A stretch of 64,000 nucleotides of DNA from Synchiropus splendidus (Eukaryota; Chordata; Actinopteri; Syngnathiformes; Callionymidae), in contig NC_071348.1 of NCBI RefSeq assembly GCF_027744825.2, positions 14,479,563 through 14,543,562 on the forward strand, read 5' to 3'. A model generated the notes under the pieces. It ran no database searches, had not been told where the DNA came from, and saw only the letters and a list, made by a program, of their open reading frames with translations. This document shows positions 1 through 12,800 of the stretch, in pieces; position 1 is the stretch's first letter; each line of letters begins with the position of its first letter. A program made the translations under genes and the position numbers.

Positions 1-1
1 C

Positions 2-343
2 TGTGCTACTCCCTCCCTGGACCGACACCACATGATCAAGATGAACTCTCATCCAACATCCGGGCGTGAGCAGGAGAGGAACCCCGGCATGACAGGCCAC
101 ATCAGTGGAGGAATGGGCTGGGCAGGGGAGATGCCTCCCGCAGGTGTAGTCATGGGAACGGGAACACTGGGAGGCCACAGCGCCAGGAGAATGGCCTTCG
201 CCGCGAAGAGGCAGAATACCATTGAGCAGCTACACTTTATCCCAGGAGGAGGAGGAGGAGGAGGAGGAGGAGGGGGGTCGGCAGGAAGCAGCGGAGGAAG
301 TCAGGGGATCAGGACGGGGAGTAAAAATGAGGTGACAGTGTGA
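2..343 (+). CDS. shisa7: shisa6/7-family AMPA-receptor auxiliary subunit, C-terminal end (partial)
   Basis: The frame is open from the first bases of the window to TGA at 341-343, so this is the 3' part of a last coding exon whose start lies upstream. The visible cytoplasmic tail has LDRHHMIKMNSHPTS, then NTIEQLHFIPG, a polyglycine run encoded by (GGA)n near 248-273, and ends SKNEVTV. A terminal EVTV is the type II PDZ ligand of the Shisa6/7/9 (CKAMP) proteins, single-pass membrane proteins that bind AMPA receptors and are anchored by PSD-95-type scaffolds (family knowledge). The extracellular cysteine-rich domain and membrane segment are outside the window, so none can be checked. Paralogue choice (shisa7 over shisa6) rests mainly on its ZNF865/ZNF524 neighbours, which match human 19q13.42. 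The glycine run may be length-polymorphic. Confidence 0.7.
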   Translation, partial: CATPSLDRHHMIKMNSHPTSGREQERNPGMTGHISGGMGWAGEMPPAGVVMGTGTLGGHSARRMAFAAKRQNTIEQLHFIPGGGGGGGGGGGSAGSSGGSQGIRTGSKNEVTV

Positions 344-3300
344 GGTTAGTGCCTAATGTAGAGTTCAGGATTAAATCGATGTTTAACTATTAGAGGTATA
401 ACTACAAGAACTAAAGCATTAGAGCAGCGTGTTAGTGTCTCGGCTTCTCAAATTGACGTCAACTTGTAGTCACATAGCTTAAATATGAATACACAGTTAA
501 ATATGGAAATATCCGTCTTACAGCCTGCATCAGCCATATTTTCTAACAGAACCTGCCATATACAGCAGTGCCGTTACGTGTAGACAGAACAAACTGGACT
601 GTCTGACAAGATCCATTATTTGGTTTTGTATGTTTGTCTAGATGTACTCAGGAGCCATATTAGATAGGAAGCGGAGAGTGACATCACAGAGTTTTATTGG
701 ATCCAAAACCCTGATGGATCGTCAAGCTTCTCTGCACATTAAAAGGGAATTTAGTGGATCTAATTGAAACTGTGTGCCTGCTCATGCGTCGTGGAACTGA
801 CTTCCTGCGGACCATCATGTGTTTGGATCAGCAGAGCTGAACTCAAGCCGGACACACCTGGCAGGTCTCAACCTGTCGTCAAAAACTGCGGATTCGCCCC
901 TGTCCCATACTGATCTGATGCCTGGGTTGCCTAGTTTATCCATGTGACCTTAGATCGCTGACGGCACAGGACATGAGCGTCGCCCCATTTTTCAATCAGG
1001 ACCTTAATGCAAAAAAAAAAGAAATGGGCTACCAAATAATCTAGAGCCATTGATGAGACCTTGACAGAAACATACAACGTCAAATCAGCAAAGGACACTT
1101 TGCTTCACAGAAGACAAAGAGATGGTTGCACTTACTGTCCTTCAAAGCCATTTTAAGGTGATACCAAGAGAACACCTCAGGGGAAGCTGGTCCGACAATC
1201 ACCCTTTGACCACAAATTAAAACCACCGAAGTCTTGTTCACTTGTTTTGGCCGGATTAGAGGGAGATTAGGACGCCCTTCCCACTGACTCAAAGACTTTT
1301 GCTGTATCATAATGCACAAAAGAACGCAACAAGGAATCATTGAAGACCAGGCTTCTCAATACTAAGGGCTATCCTATCCTATATACTGTAGTGTGTGATA
1401 CCTGTGGTCCATATAGAAATGCTATCTCTCTCTTGATTTCGTGTTGATATTGTCGTATTGAGTATTAAAGTGTACAAACTCAAGCACACAGACACAAACT
1501 TTGCACATATCCGCCCCCCAAACCCTCACCTCCTGACAGGGTCAAATGTATCTCCAGGTTTACATTCAGCAACGGTTTAGTCACAAGAGAACGTTTTTAT
1601 TTTTTGGGAGGAGAATGGCAGAATGAGATCGACAAGGTGATGGTTTGATACAAATCTACTTTTCATTTGGACTCTATACACAGTACTAAATGTAGTTGTT
1701 ATGAATATTATGAAGTGTTATGATTAAGAATTATTATAACTGTCATGGTTATTATTCAGAATTATCTTATGGTGTGATGTTCCTTTACTTGGTGGACTAT
1801 GTGGACTAAGTGTTTATTGTTATTTTGATAACTAGTACTTTTATTAGTAGTTCTTTCTCTCTCTCATACATCTGGTTCATAAATTCAGAGAACATTCCAA
1901 ATCTTGATGCATGCGAGCTCCATTTACTCTCCTCCAGATGTTTGTACTGTGCCTAGTCATCAGCCTTAGAACACTATAATCTCAATTGATGCCACCCTGA
2001 TATCAGCAGCCTTCTTAATATTGTTGTTCAGGAGATGGCTCGGTTTGGGTCACTCCGAACCTGACGCCATAATAACTCTGTGTTTGTATAAATGTTTGTC
2101 ACAGCAGGATGGTGAGGGACCTTATGGAAGCTTTTGATTGCAGTATGTTTTTTCAGGGAAATTGTTGGGACGATGTAGAGTAGATTTTATAATAGAGCCC
2201 CAAAAGGTCTGTAGCAAAGTCTGTACAAGCCCATAAGCCATATCCATCATTGAAGTCACACTTTGTAAAGTGGTTAATCTAATTTGTGCAAGTAATGTAT
2301 TTTGTAGAGCTCGTACAATCAGAATATTTTCTGTGCTTTCTTCCACTTTATTTTGAGCATTCAGATGTGTTTGTATTTAATGCCTTGTACAGTGCCATTA
2401 CATTTTTGTCCTTCTGCTGTCAAAAGTCTTCACAACTGAATGGAGACAAGCTGGAGTTGAGAGGGAAATAAATGAAAACGGTGTGATTCACCTTTATGAA
2501 TTCATGATCGAGATGATCAGAGAAGTAAACAGGGGCAGTGTAAGGATGGGCATTTTGTTTGGTGAAGATGGATCTATTTTCATGCTTATATATTTGAAAG
2601 CGACTCTTTTCTTATAATTCAATAAATCAAAATCCTTGGATACGGCAACAAATTACTAAAATAATTTGTTTAATAAAGTTGGTGGGAAGCATTTTTGTCA
2701 GTTATTTGTGTCAAAACTGGTGTATGTGGGATCAATCTTTCAGAGTAAGGGAGGTGAAGAAGAGGGCGAAACATGATGTATGGTTGAGGGAAGATAGCCT
2801 CTTACTGTATTAAATGAGAGACACATTTCCCTGAAGTGGTAAACTGCATCACCATCCATCCGAACTGAAGTAAAGAGAGGCTCAGAATAGCCTCTCCCCA
2901 TAAGCCCCCAACAACTTTTCTGCGGCGAATACTGTACTGTGGTCCAGTGAATTCTAACATGATGCCACAGACTCTAAATACAGAGGATGACACTATCCTC
3001 TCCCATCCTCTACAAGGGAGGTCATACACCAATCAGAGAATACCGGTATTTGTCTTTTGGTCCAAGCTCACGACTACGTGTGAGGGTGGGAATTCACCAA
3101 CAAATGAACAGGTTTTATCTTGTCATCCTTAATATTTCACATATTTTACTACGAAGCAAAACACAAAAACAAAATTATAAACACCACTTTGTAATTCAAA
3201 TTGGATCCAGTTAATGGAACTCAATTACTGAAATGGACTAAAATGCATAAAATAAATAGAAATTCTGTGAACATTCCTTCAATTCTCAATTATAAACAAG

Positions 3301-3474
3301 GAAAAACATTGCTATAAATGATAATAAAAAAGGCCCTGCACACAACAAACAAATAAAGGACAGCATTATTGTTTTCAAACTACTGTATTTCAGCCTCACT
3401 GCAAGATTTATAGTGTGATGGCGTTTCTGCCATTTCTCTCCTACATTATGTTACAACTGTAATTGCACACAAGT
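344..3474. other. 3' UTR of the shisa-like gene and AT-rich intergenic DNA
   Basis: No open frame here resembles a known protein. The proximal part is probably 3' UTR of the upstream gene. An AATAAA sits at 2619-2624 in an AT-rich context and is a possible distal polyadenylation signal. A short A-run occurs at about 1012-1021. Nothing else is supported. Confidence 0.4.
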
Positions 3475-3482
3475 GTCTTATG

Positions 3483-4256
3483 CAGGGGTGGCCAACCAGT
3501 CAGAGCCACATCCTACAAATATGTAAGGCTGTAAGGCTCACCTCACACAGCTGGTCACGTGACTTCGCAGCAGTATAGTGGTTAAAGCACATCCCAGTGT
3601 ATCACAAGGTTGCTGCTTCGCTTCTGGCATATGTCTCTTGTGCATGTATTTTTAAAATTCATACATTTTAAAATCGGAATATCAAGTGGCGTCGATAGAA
3701 ATGTGTGCTATCTTCTATATTTTGTTATATATATATATTTTTTTTACGTGCCTCATGTCACCAATAACATCACCCGAGTCTGTGTTATGTGAGCGACGCT
3801 GCAGACTGGACAGTCTCATCTTCACTCCACTGAATTAAACAGACTCCACGATGATCCACAATGAATAATAGGTGAAACACATGCCATACGTTTAGGGAAT
3901 GACAAAGTGAAACGTGGAACTAGGTCATGTTAAATCGTGGATCTGATGACGGTCTTAGGACCGTGGCTCACATCGGCATTGAACGTGCTCTGAGCCGGGG
4001 GGCGGCGGCTTGGAGCACATGCGGCCAGGTTTATTGTTTATGTTCCAAAGTTAAACTCATGTCACAGTCTTTGAACAATATTTTGATATTTTGTTGGAAT
4101 AGCTCTTACTTTTTCGTCTTATTTCCTGTATAAACAATCATCTGAATAGCAACTTGAGCAAAATTGCTGCCAGTTCGTAGCTCATTCTGTAAAGAGCCGC
4201 ATGAAAGTGGGCAAAGAGCCGCATGCGGCTCGGAAGCCTCAGGTTGGCCAGGCCTG
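3483..4256. mobile_element. Non-autonomous hAT-type DNA transposon with 8-bp target duplication
   Basis: The element starts CAGGGGTGGCCAACC and ends with GGTTGGCCAGGCCTG, whose reverse complement matches the start at 13 of 15 positions. It is flanked by a perfect 8-bp direct repeat GTCTTATG at 3475-3482 and 4257-4264, the target-site length of hAT transposases. At 774 bp with no long open frame it cannot encode a transposase, so it must have been mobilised in trans. Subterminal 'gagccgcatg' copies (about 4194-4230) are typical of hAT ends. The intact duplication suggests fairly recent insertion. The class is well supported; the family is unnamed. Confidence 0.85.
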
Positions 4257-4264
4257 GTCTTATG

Positions 4265-5365
4265 TTTGTTTATTTCTATCTCTATGAATCAGCCTCATGA
4301 GACACTGGTGATCTATCCGAGGTTGAAACCTCCACCAATATCAGCTGGGGTTGTCTCCAGCACCCCTGAGACTTCGAGGTAATCACTATGAATACTGTAA
4401 ATGAATCATTCCCAGGAGACACACAAATGCATCTGCACTAACAAATGTCACACTTCAAATAGAGACCATGACTACTGGTTGCATCATTCAGGTAATTCAC
4501 TGAGTAATTTGGGGGGAATAGTTTACAAAACAATGACACGAAATGCAGACATTGGACGCAGCAGAAATGTTTTCTAGATGTTATTTTGTTCTGTGACAGC
4601 AGCAGTTCAAATGAGGCCCTGTAATGTCCAAGCTGTAGGTGTGTTCACTGTTTTTCACAGCCCTGTTCTGCAGGACACCAAGTAACACACCGTGTGTTAC
4701 CTCAAGTTTCAAGTACCATCTCCAACACTTCTTACTCAGTTCCTTTGGCCTTCCATGAACATCCTACATTTGACTACATTCACCACATATTTTGAGAATA
4801 CTTGACCCAACCTTGGACGGACCTCTAACTGCCACAGAAAATCTTAACAGTTAACAGCTAATTCAAATGTCAAGTTTTAAATGACGTGGAGATATTCACC
4901 TTCAGTTGCTTGTACAGCTTTTTTTTTGTGCTTTCTTTCTACTTTCGTCTTGCAGAAGAGTTTACCACGCCTGATATTAACACACCGCTTCATCAGGGGA
5001 TTCCATCAAAAAGATTTTAAAATTCATTCATGTACACACAAATAGTCCCATCTATGAAAGGTCAACTGGGAGTCAGCTCAAACAAAAAGGGCCTTCAGTG
5101 ACGTGTTGTGTGTACCGATATGTTGTGATTAAACCATACATGCCAAGGCTGCAAGGTCAGTGAGTGCTGAGTCCTCTGCTCACACCTCCATACCACTTCA
5201 GTCTTGTTTTATGACTTTGGATCCTCCAGGTAGCAGAGCCAATATTGAAGATCTCCCGTGGTTTCATTTATTGCTGTGAGACTTGCGAGCACTCAAAAAT
5301 GAAAAAGGGAGTGTAGGGGTATAAATATATGCGCAGGAAGAACACAATAGGAGAGCAAATGTGGA
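4265..5365. other. Intergenic DNA, no gene seen
   Basis: Moderately AT-rich sequence between the hAT element and the TATC satellite. I see no splice-flanked coding block, RNA gene or clear repeat in it. Confidence 0.4.
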
Positions 5366-5370
5366 CTCTC

Positions 5371-5406
<36 letters not shown>

Positions 5407-5407
5407 A

Positions 5408-5441
<34 letters not shown>

Positions 5442-5512
5442 CTGTCTGTCTGTCTATCTATCTATCTACCTGTTTGTCTATCTATCTATATCTGTCTGTC
5501 TATCTATCTCTG

Positions 5513-5550
<38 letters not shown>

Positions 5551-5622
5551 AATCTCTGTCTGTCTATCTATCTATCTTTCTATCTACCTGTTAGTCTATC
5601 TATATATATCTATCAATCTATC

Positions 5623-5654
<32 letters not shown>

Positions 5655-5682
5655 GCTATCTATCTATCTGTTAGTCTATCTT

Positions 5683-5781
<99 letters not shown>

Positions 5782-6028
5782 CTGTCTATCTATCTATCTA
5801 TCTATCTCTGTCTGTCTATCTATCTATCTCTGTCTATGTATGTATCTATCTATCTATCTCTGTCTGTCTGTCTATCTATCTATCTCTGTCTGTCTATCTA
5901 TCTATCTCTGTCTGCCTATCTATCTATCTCTGTCTGTCTGTCTATCTATCTCTGTCTGTCTGTCTATCTATCTATCTCTGTCTATCTATGTATGTATCTA
6001 TCTCTGTCTGTCTGTCTATCTATCTCTG

Positions 6029-6086
<58 letters not shown>

Positions 6087-6130
6087 AATCTCTGTCTGTC
6101 TATCTATCTATCTTTCTATCTACCTGTTAG

Positions 6131-6201
<71 letters not shown>

Positions 6202-6418
6202 CTGTCTATGTATGTATCTATCTATCTATCTCTGTCTGTCTGTCTATCTATCTCTGTCTGTCTATCTATCTATCTCTGTCTGTCTATCTATCTCTGTCTA
6301 TGTATGTATGTATCTATCTCTGTCTGTCTATCTATCTATCTCTGTCTGTCTGTCTATCTATCTATCTCTGTCTATCTATGTATGTATCTATCTCTGTCTG
6401 TCTGTCTATCTATCTCTG

Positions 6419-6453
<35 letters not shown>

Positions 6454-6535
6454 CTGTCTGTCTGTCTGTCTATCTATCTAGCTATCTATCTACCTGTTAG
6501 TCTATCTATCTATCTCTGTCTGTCTATCTATCTAT
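5366..6535. repeat. Compound TATC/TGTC tetranucleotide satellite block (~1.2 kb)
   Basis: Nearly uninterrupted tetranucleotide array: (TATC)n tracts broken by TCTGTCTG(TCTG) blocks, TATGTATGTATC blocks and rarer TACCTGTTAGTC variants. The longest pure TATC stretch is about 5688-5780. The interruptions recur in the same order (see findings), implying segmental duplication inside the array as well as slippage. TATC has no stop codon in any + frame, so the array produces long Tyr-Leu-Ser-Ile reading frames that are not genes. It lies between the shisa-like gene and the ZNF865-like promoter. Confidence 0.95.
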
Positions 6536-7239
6536 CGGTTCAGAATAAGACACATAATTTCCAACACGGCTCAATCCTGATTAGCACCACTAAAATCAAG
6601 GAAGCTGCTGAAAGTACTTCTATGATTGTAATGATTGGAATTCCTTTCAATAACGTAGCCATGATATGCAGTAGTTCACCGGTCTTTCTTATTATTGAGC
6701 TTTTCATGGGTTCTTATGGTGCTACAAAACCAAACGTGGTTCAAATGTCTAGAATTATGTGGAGAAACTAGACGTACTACCCGCTGCCTTTGGGTATTTA
6801 GGCATTTTTCTTTCAAATGCATGTTGTTTATTGGATCTCTCTCAGAATCTCAGTCCCACAACAATCGAAGCAGGATGGATGAGAAGCAGCTCCACCATGG
6901 TCGTATACTTGGAGTTAGACTATGATCATTTCAGTCCATGCATCAAGTTTCTGCTGTGCAATATGAATAGATATCAGGCCAATTCCAAATGCGATCAACA
7001 GATGAACACAAAAAGGGGTGAATTATGTGAAGTCCATGAATGAGTCTTAACACAATACCTTCTGTTGTGCTTTACATGATTGCTGTGCTTTGTGTGCCAC
7101 ATCCACTCCTGACTCAGTGGGATTTGGCTCCTGGAACGTGCAGTATATGCAGAGTATACTGTGATACAGAACTGTAGAATAGCGGTATCTAGCATGCACC
7201 AATACAGTTTAGCCAGGTCAAATACAGCGTGCAGACTAA

Positions 7240-8168
7240 GTGACCAAGCACGGAGTCTCCTACGAAAATGGAGGGCAGTGCGTTGTGGTGATTTACCATG
7301 ATAAACACTGGAGTGGGTTTAATGTTTGTTTACGGGAGCGCAAACCCACAACACACTGCCGCCATCAACCCGAATTGTCCGTCAGCCCCGCTGGTGATAC
7401 CCGGAAATATTACAGGGCCGGAAAGGACCGATGTTCAGGGAGCACACGTCACTCACTTTTACCCAAAAATATTACCACCGACCACCCCGGTCCTCGCCGA
7501 CGAGCTCAACTGCTAAAGGAGCCCAGTCGGTGCACGCGCCAGAGCCCCAGGGCATGAATGCCGTGGCGACCGTCGCCGTCCATTTGTGGGGGATCGTCTG
7601 GCCAGCCCTCTGAAAATGGCTAACGCCTGGAAAACAGCACGCAAGAATGGAAGCAGGCGGCAGCCACAGCTAGGCAGCTCAAAGGCGTGACAGGCCTCAT
7701 CCATCTGCAGCGGGGCTCCACCACCTGATGTCGAGGTAAACATGCTCCGAATGCAAAAATCATCTAACTAGCATTAGCATGGTACCTGCAGCGCTTGTAG
7801 CAACTAGCTGAGAAAACGGACAGGGGGGATGCTAACATTAGCATCAACGCGTTCACGAACGGTGGGACAGCGAGTGGCTCCAAACAGATGTATAGGTTTT
7901 AGAGGTACATTTATTTAACGGGAAAGTTTTGCATTCGCCGCCTTGCGATTAGTTAGCTCTTGGTGGAAGCGAGCAGAAGCGCAGCCGTTGTTTCTCACGC
8001 CTGAGCCGCCAATGTTTACATTGTGTAGTTTCACACTCGCCCTTCTCTGCAGGAGAAATGATTCCCGAAACAATCAGAGGCTGTCAAAAAACGATCATCT
8101 CTGTGTGAGGGAGGGAAGCGCGTCTGCAGGTTGAAGGGATCGATGAGAGAACTCAGTTCGGATGTGAG
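7240..8168 (+). promoter_or_regulatory. CpG-rich promoter and 5' UTR exon of the ZNF865-like gene
   Basis: CpG-dense sequence from about 7350 to 8160 contrasts with the AT-rich flanks. A good splice donor, GATGTGAG|GTGAGC, has its GT at 8169. The matching acceptor TTTTTCAG lies just before 9434, 409 nt upstream of the zinc-finger ATG. This implies a non-coding first exon ending at 8168 and a 1.27-kb first intron. The transcription start is not fixed by sequence. Small open frames inside look like CpG-island artefacts. Confidence 0.55.
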
Positions 8169-9842
8169 GTGAGCAAATACAAACATTATCATTCTTCCTC
8201 GCGTGTTCAAGTGCGGCGAGGCAACTTCTTGTTTTGATATGATGAAAAGCCATTGAACTTTCTCTCTTCATTTTATTGACAAGGTCCCTATGAAATAGGA
8301 ATTTTTGCCATCCAACCGCCTCATTATTAGCTTCGATATTAACTATATAAAATGGGAGATAATGATATTATGTAATATAAACAATTTAACAGTAAACACA
8401 ATATAATGCCTCTTGTTATCTTTTGTTCGTTCAGTCATTTTCTTCGTGCACATTACACTCACGGACATTTAAATATAATTATATGGTGCTCGTATGTTAA
8501 AAGGCAGTTACATTATAATTGTTATTATCTCAGAATTTGCGAGAATATCTACGGACATCAAGGACATCATGCCACTAATGTTCATATGTTTTATAAAACC
8601 CTTGTCCTCAGTCCTCAGAAACCCAAATTTGAATTTTAGGGTAGTTTTCCAGCCTGGAATACAAAGTTTATACTTGCTCATGATAATCCCATGGAAGTAC
8701 TAACTCTTTTGGAAAGTGATTTTGATCTTTTTCAGGATTGTTTTTGAAGCGTTCTAGTTTGAGTTCTTCTTCATTGAACTTTTTCCAAAAGGTAGGGTGA
8801 GGACTGACATCTCACATGGACAGTGTTTACTTTGAAACACAACTTTTGTTCTCCTTTGACCCGACTCCATTTATGCATTATAGTGACATTCTTCAACAGT
8901 AATTCCCTTTTAATGACCCACAAGCTTTTAGTTTTGGTTTGTTATTTTGTTGATATTTTCTAGTTAGAAGCAACATGCTTCTTGAGATGAAGACTTGTGA
9001 GTTAAGTGTGAAGCAATGCATAATAGAATTACAGAATGTAAGGTGAGCAAATGTTTTGTATTCATTCTTCTAGAACAAAATCTTCAGCATTCATGCTACA
9101 GTACAGAGCGACTTGTCTTTGAATGTTGTTTTTTTAAGACTCAAAGAAGTGTTATGATTGAAACTACTGTACCATCCTGCTACCACTAGGTTATGCTTCG
9201 ATGTGATATTTTTAATATTATCTGCACTATGAGCAAGAAATATATTATCAAATTTTATCAGTTTTGCTCCAAGAAATGTGTTTTTAGATGCAATTCTTCT
9301 CTTTTATAATCTTTGGTGTTAAAGTTGCTGTCATAGTTAACCTGAACCTGCAGATTAGTAGCCAAATACTAACCAATGTTTAACAAACATCCTCTTGCCA
9401 CAATGACTTACATTTTTAAATTGTGTTTTTCAGCTTCAGGAACGTCTTGGCTGAACTCAGAGGTGGAATCTTGCTTAGAGGAAGGAAAATGTCAATGCAG
9501 TAACTCTTAATGGATACAACAAGATGACATTTGAACTGCGTCTCAGCAGAAGTTTTTCTTAGTTAGACGGAACTTACCACAAAGACTTTTCTTTATGTCA
9601 TCTTCCCAGCTGCCCCAATGCTTTTGGAAATAATTTGCGAGCAAGCGGGAGTAACATCAGCTGAATTGTAGAGTTCCAAGAGGAGATCTGTAGAGTCATC
9701 AGACTTTGAAATAGAGCCGGAAGAAACTAGCATAAGCATCTTTAACCAAACACTTGATGATCAACAGTTGGTGTTTGAATTGTTGATCCGCTCCTAGCTC
9801 TGGAGGTTTGACTCTGCACCCCCATATGCCAGTGAGTGGGAA

Positions 9843-12800
9843 ATGTTCCAATTTGGAAAGTACAATTTGGACATTATAGAGATGTTAAGTGGGCACCAGG
9901 CTCACCAGTTCAAAGGCCTTGGCTTAGATCGACAACTACAGCATCAACAGCAAGTCCAACTTCACCAGCATCAACTTCAACAGCAGCAGCAGCAGCAGCA
10001 GCAGCAAGCTGAGTCATCTGGAGCTCTTCTGTCTGGACTTGGCTTGGGACCCCTGCAGGGGTCAAGAGGTAACGCCTTTTCTGATTCTGCCTCCATTTTT
10101 GCCAAGATGAGTGCCCCTCCTCCCCCACCTTTACAACAACCGCCTTCCTCATCTCAGACCTCTCGTTCAAAGTCAAGCAAGATGAGCAGCAGCAGCTCAA
10201 GCCACTCTCCAGGCTACCCACAGTTCCTGCGCTCTTTCCACCCGTCTGAGGCAGCACTAGTACAGGACCAGTTACATCCAGGTGTAGGCCGCTTTGAGCA
10301 CTTTGCTGGGGGAAGTAGCAGTAGTGGTAGTGCTGGGGGCTTAGGAGGATTAGTAACGTCAGCACCTCCACCCCCTCCTCCTTTACATCCTGGGCTCTCT
10401 GTTCCTCAAGCATCACCTGGCCACTCCTCTCCCTCTCCTTCCCCTTCGACCTCTGTGGCCACCTCTAATAACCCCTCGAGCAGCAGTGCAGTCAGCTCTT
10501 TGGGTCACCAGTTGGTTGGTGCCCAATCTGATGCACGAAGCCTTCACCAACAGTTTAGTTGTATGTTAGCTGCTAATCAATATTTTCTTTCTGGTGTGCC
10601 AGCCAATGCAAGTTTAGAGCAATTTCTTGTCCAACAGGGTACCCATAATCATTTAGGGCTTGGTTTAAGTCAAGCAGGTGGGGAACCTAATACTAGTATA
10701 GCTCAACCTCCTGCATTGCATTCTTCACACTCACATGGCCACACGTCTACACAGCAAGCCACACAACAGCCAGCCCAACAACAACAACAACAGCTTCCAC
10801 CTCATACGCTTTCTCATTCTCACGCACATTCTCATCCCCACCACCCACTCCATCCAGGTTCTCAGCCTTCATCACTTGGTGGCTTTGACTTCCAGGGCAT
10901 CCCTGTACTGTCATCTAATCAGATAGCTTCCCTCATGCAGCAGGATGCAGGTTTACCACTTCCTCTGCCACTCCATTTATCGTTATCGAAGGATGATGGT
11001 AAAGGGGAAAACAGTGGAGGAGGAAGTAGTCATAGCAGCAGTAGCAGCAGTAGTAGGAGGAAAAAGGCAATGGCAGGCTACTTGCCTCAGAGAAAGTCAG
11101 ATAGCACTAGTAATGGTGGCAATAGCCACAGCAGCAACTCAAGCACAAGTAGTAGTAGTAGTGGCCTTAGTCAGCCACCTGCTTTGATTGGAAGTGGGGG
11201 TAGCATGTCAAATTTGGGTAGAGACGCATCCTCTCTACTTGCTGCATCATCGTCATCCTCATCAGTGGTATCTTCGTCCTCCTCTGCAGCTCCCTCTTCC
11301 ACTGTGGCCTCAGTACTTGTTACGAATAATTCTCACCTTTCTAAATCTGATAACCATAGCGCCATGCAGCACAGTAGAACAGAAACGGACACAGAGCCCC
11401 TTTATAGTTGTGGAGAGTGTGGAAAAAGCTTCCCCCACCTTTCCAGTCTCCGCAGGCATATGCGCATGCATGAGCCTACTGCAGCAGGTACTAGCAAAAG
11501 TGCCAATACAGGCCCAAATCCTGTCCACATTAAAACTCAGACAGACCCAAGTCTCCCTCATTCGACCCAAGACAATCCCCAACCATCATCCAATTCCTGC
11601 CCGAGCCCAGACAAAATATTCAATTGCCCTGATTGTGGCAAAAGTTTTAAGAAAAAAGGGCACCTTTTGCAGCATGGCGTATTACACTCATCGGCTCGCC
11701 CATATGGCTGCTCAACCTGCTCGCGGGCATTTAATCGTAGAGAGTCACTGACACGGCATGAGAAGATACATGAGGAAAAGCCATTCAGATGTCCAGCTTG
11801 TGGTCGTGCCTTTCGTGAGAGCACCTCTCTACTCAACCATGCTGCCTCAGGCACCTGCGGCAAGCCCGGTAGGGGACCCAGACAACGAGGCGGCAAAACT
11901 GGGAGTGATGGTGAGGACAGAGTTGGGGGAGAGAGTGGAGTTGGTAACGGAGGAGGGGGAACTTATCAAAGCAATAGGGGGATTATTTATGGGAAAACTG
12001 AAGAGGATAAGGGTTTGATAAATGTGGTGGAAGCTGAACAAAAGTCAGGTTTAGGATGTGATGAACTGTTTCAGTCTGCAAGGGGAGGGAATTCAAATGA
12101 CAGAGACAGAACTGATACTAAATACCCCACTGACTACTCTCGGAATCGTTACACAGGCTACCATGATGATCACCGTTCTCAAGGTAATCCATCTCCATGC
12201 TACTCTGGTGCCTCCCCCTGTGGAAGTGGGATGGCCGGCCCAGCTCTAAGAAAGGCACCCTTGGCCCCAACACTTCATCCCCACTCTCAGAGCCACAGCC
12301 AGCACCACCATCCTCAGCAACAACCCCATCTGCCTCTTTCTTCTCTTCTGGATGACTCGGAGGATGATGTTACTAGCTCAGTCAATAATGCAATCTCTGC
12401 CATAACGGCGGCCAGCGACAATGGAAATAGAGATGATAGGGGAGATATAATTGGAGGCCTTCTTGGTGGTCTTGGCTTAGGTCCATTGGGCTCTCCTTCA
12501 TCAACGACTGGCATGGATAAGAACTTCAGAGGTGGTGGGAACCAGGAGGCAATGAACAACAACCCACAAAATCCCACTGGAAAGCCAAAACGCCCCCGGA
12601 AGCCCAGAGCTAAAAAAGATCCAACAGCTGATGGACAGCTACCAAAGCGTAGGCAGTACACTCCCAGAATGGGACCTGGTGGACTTCCACGCACTCACCT
12701 GTGCAGTGTCTGCGGTAAGGGGTTTGCACGTCGCGAAACTTTACGCAGGCATGATCGCATACACACTGGAGAAAAGCCTCATCACTGTACTGTCTGTGGA

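Noticed and set aside
5329..6771. Long open frames (up to 311 codons) rich in Tyr-Leu-Ser-Ile
   Set aside because: They are translations of the TATC/TGTC array, which has no stops in + frames. No splice context or protein similarity.
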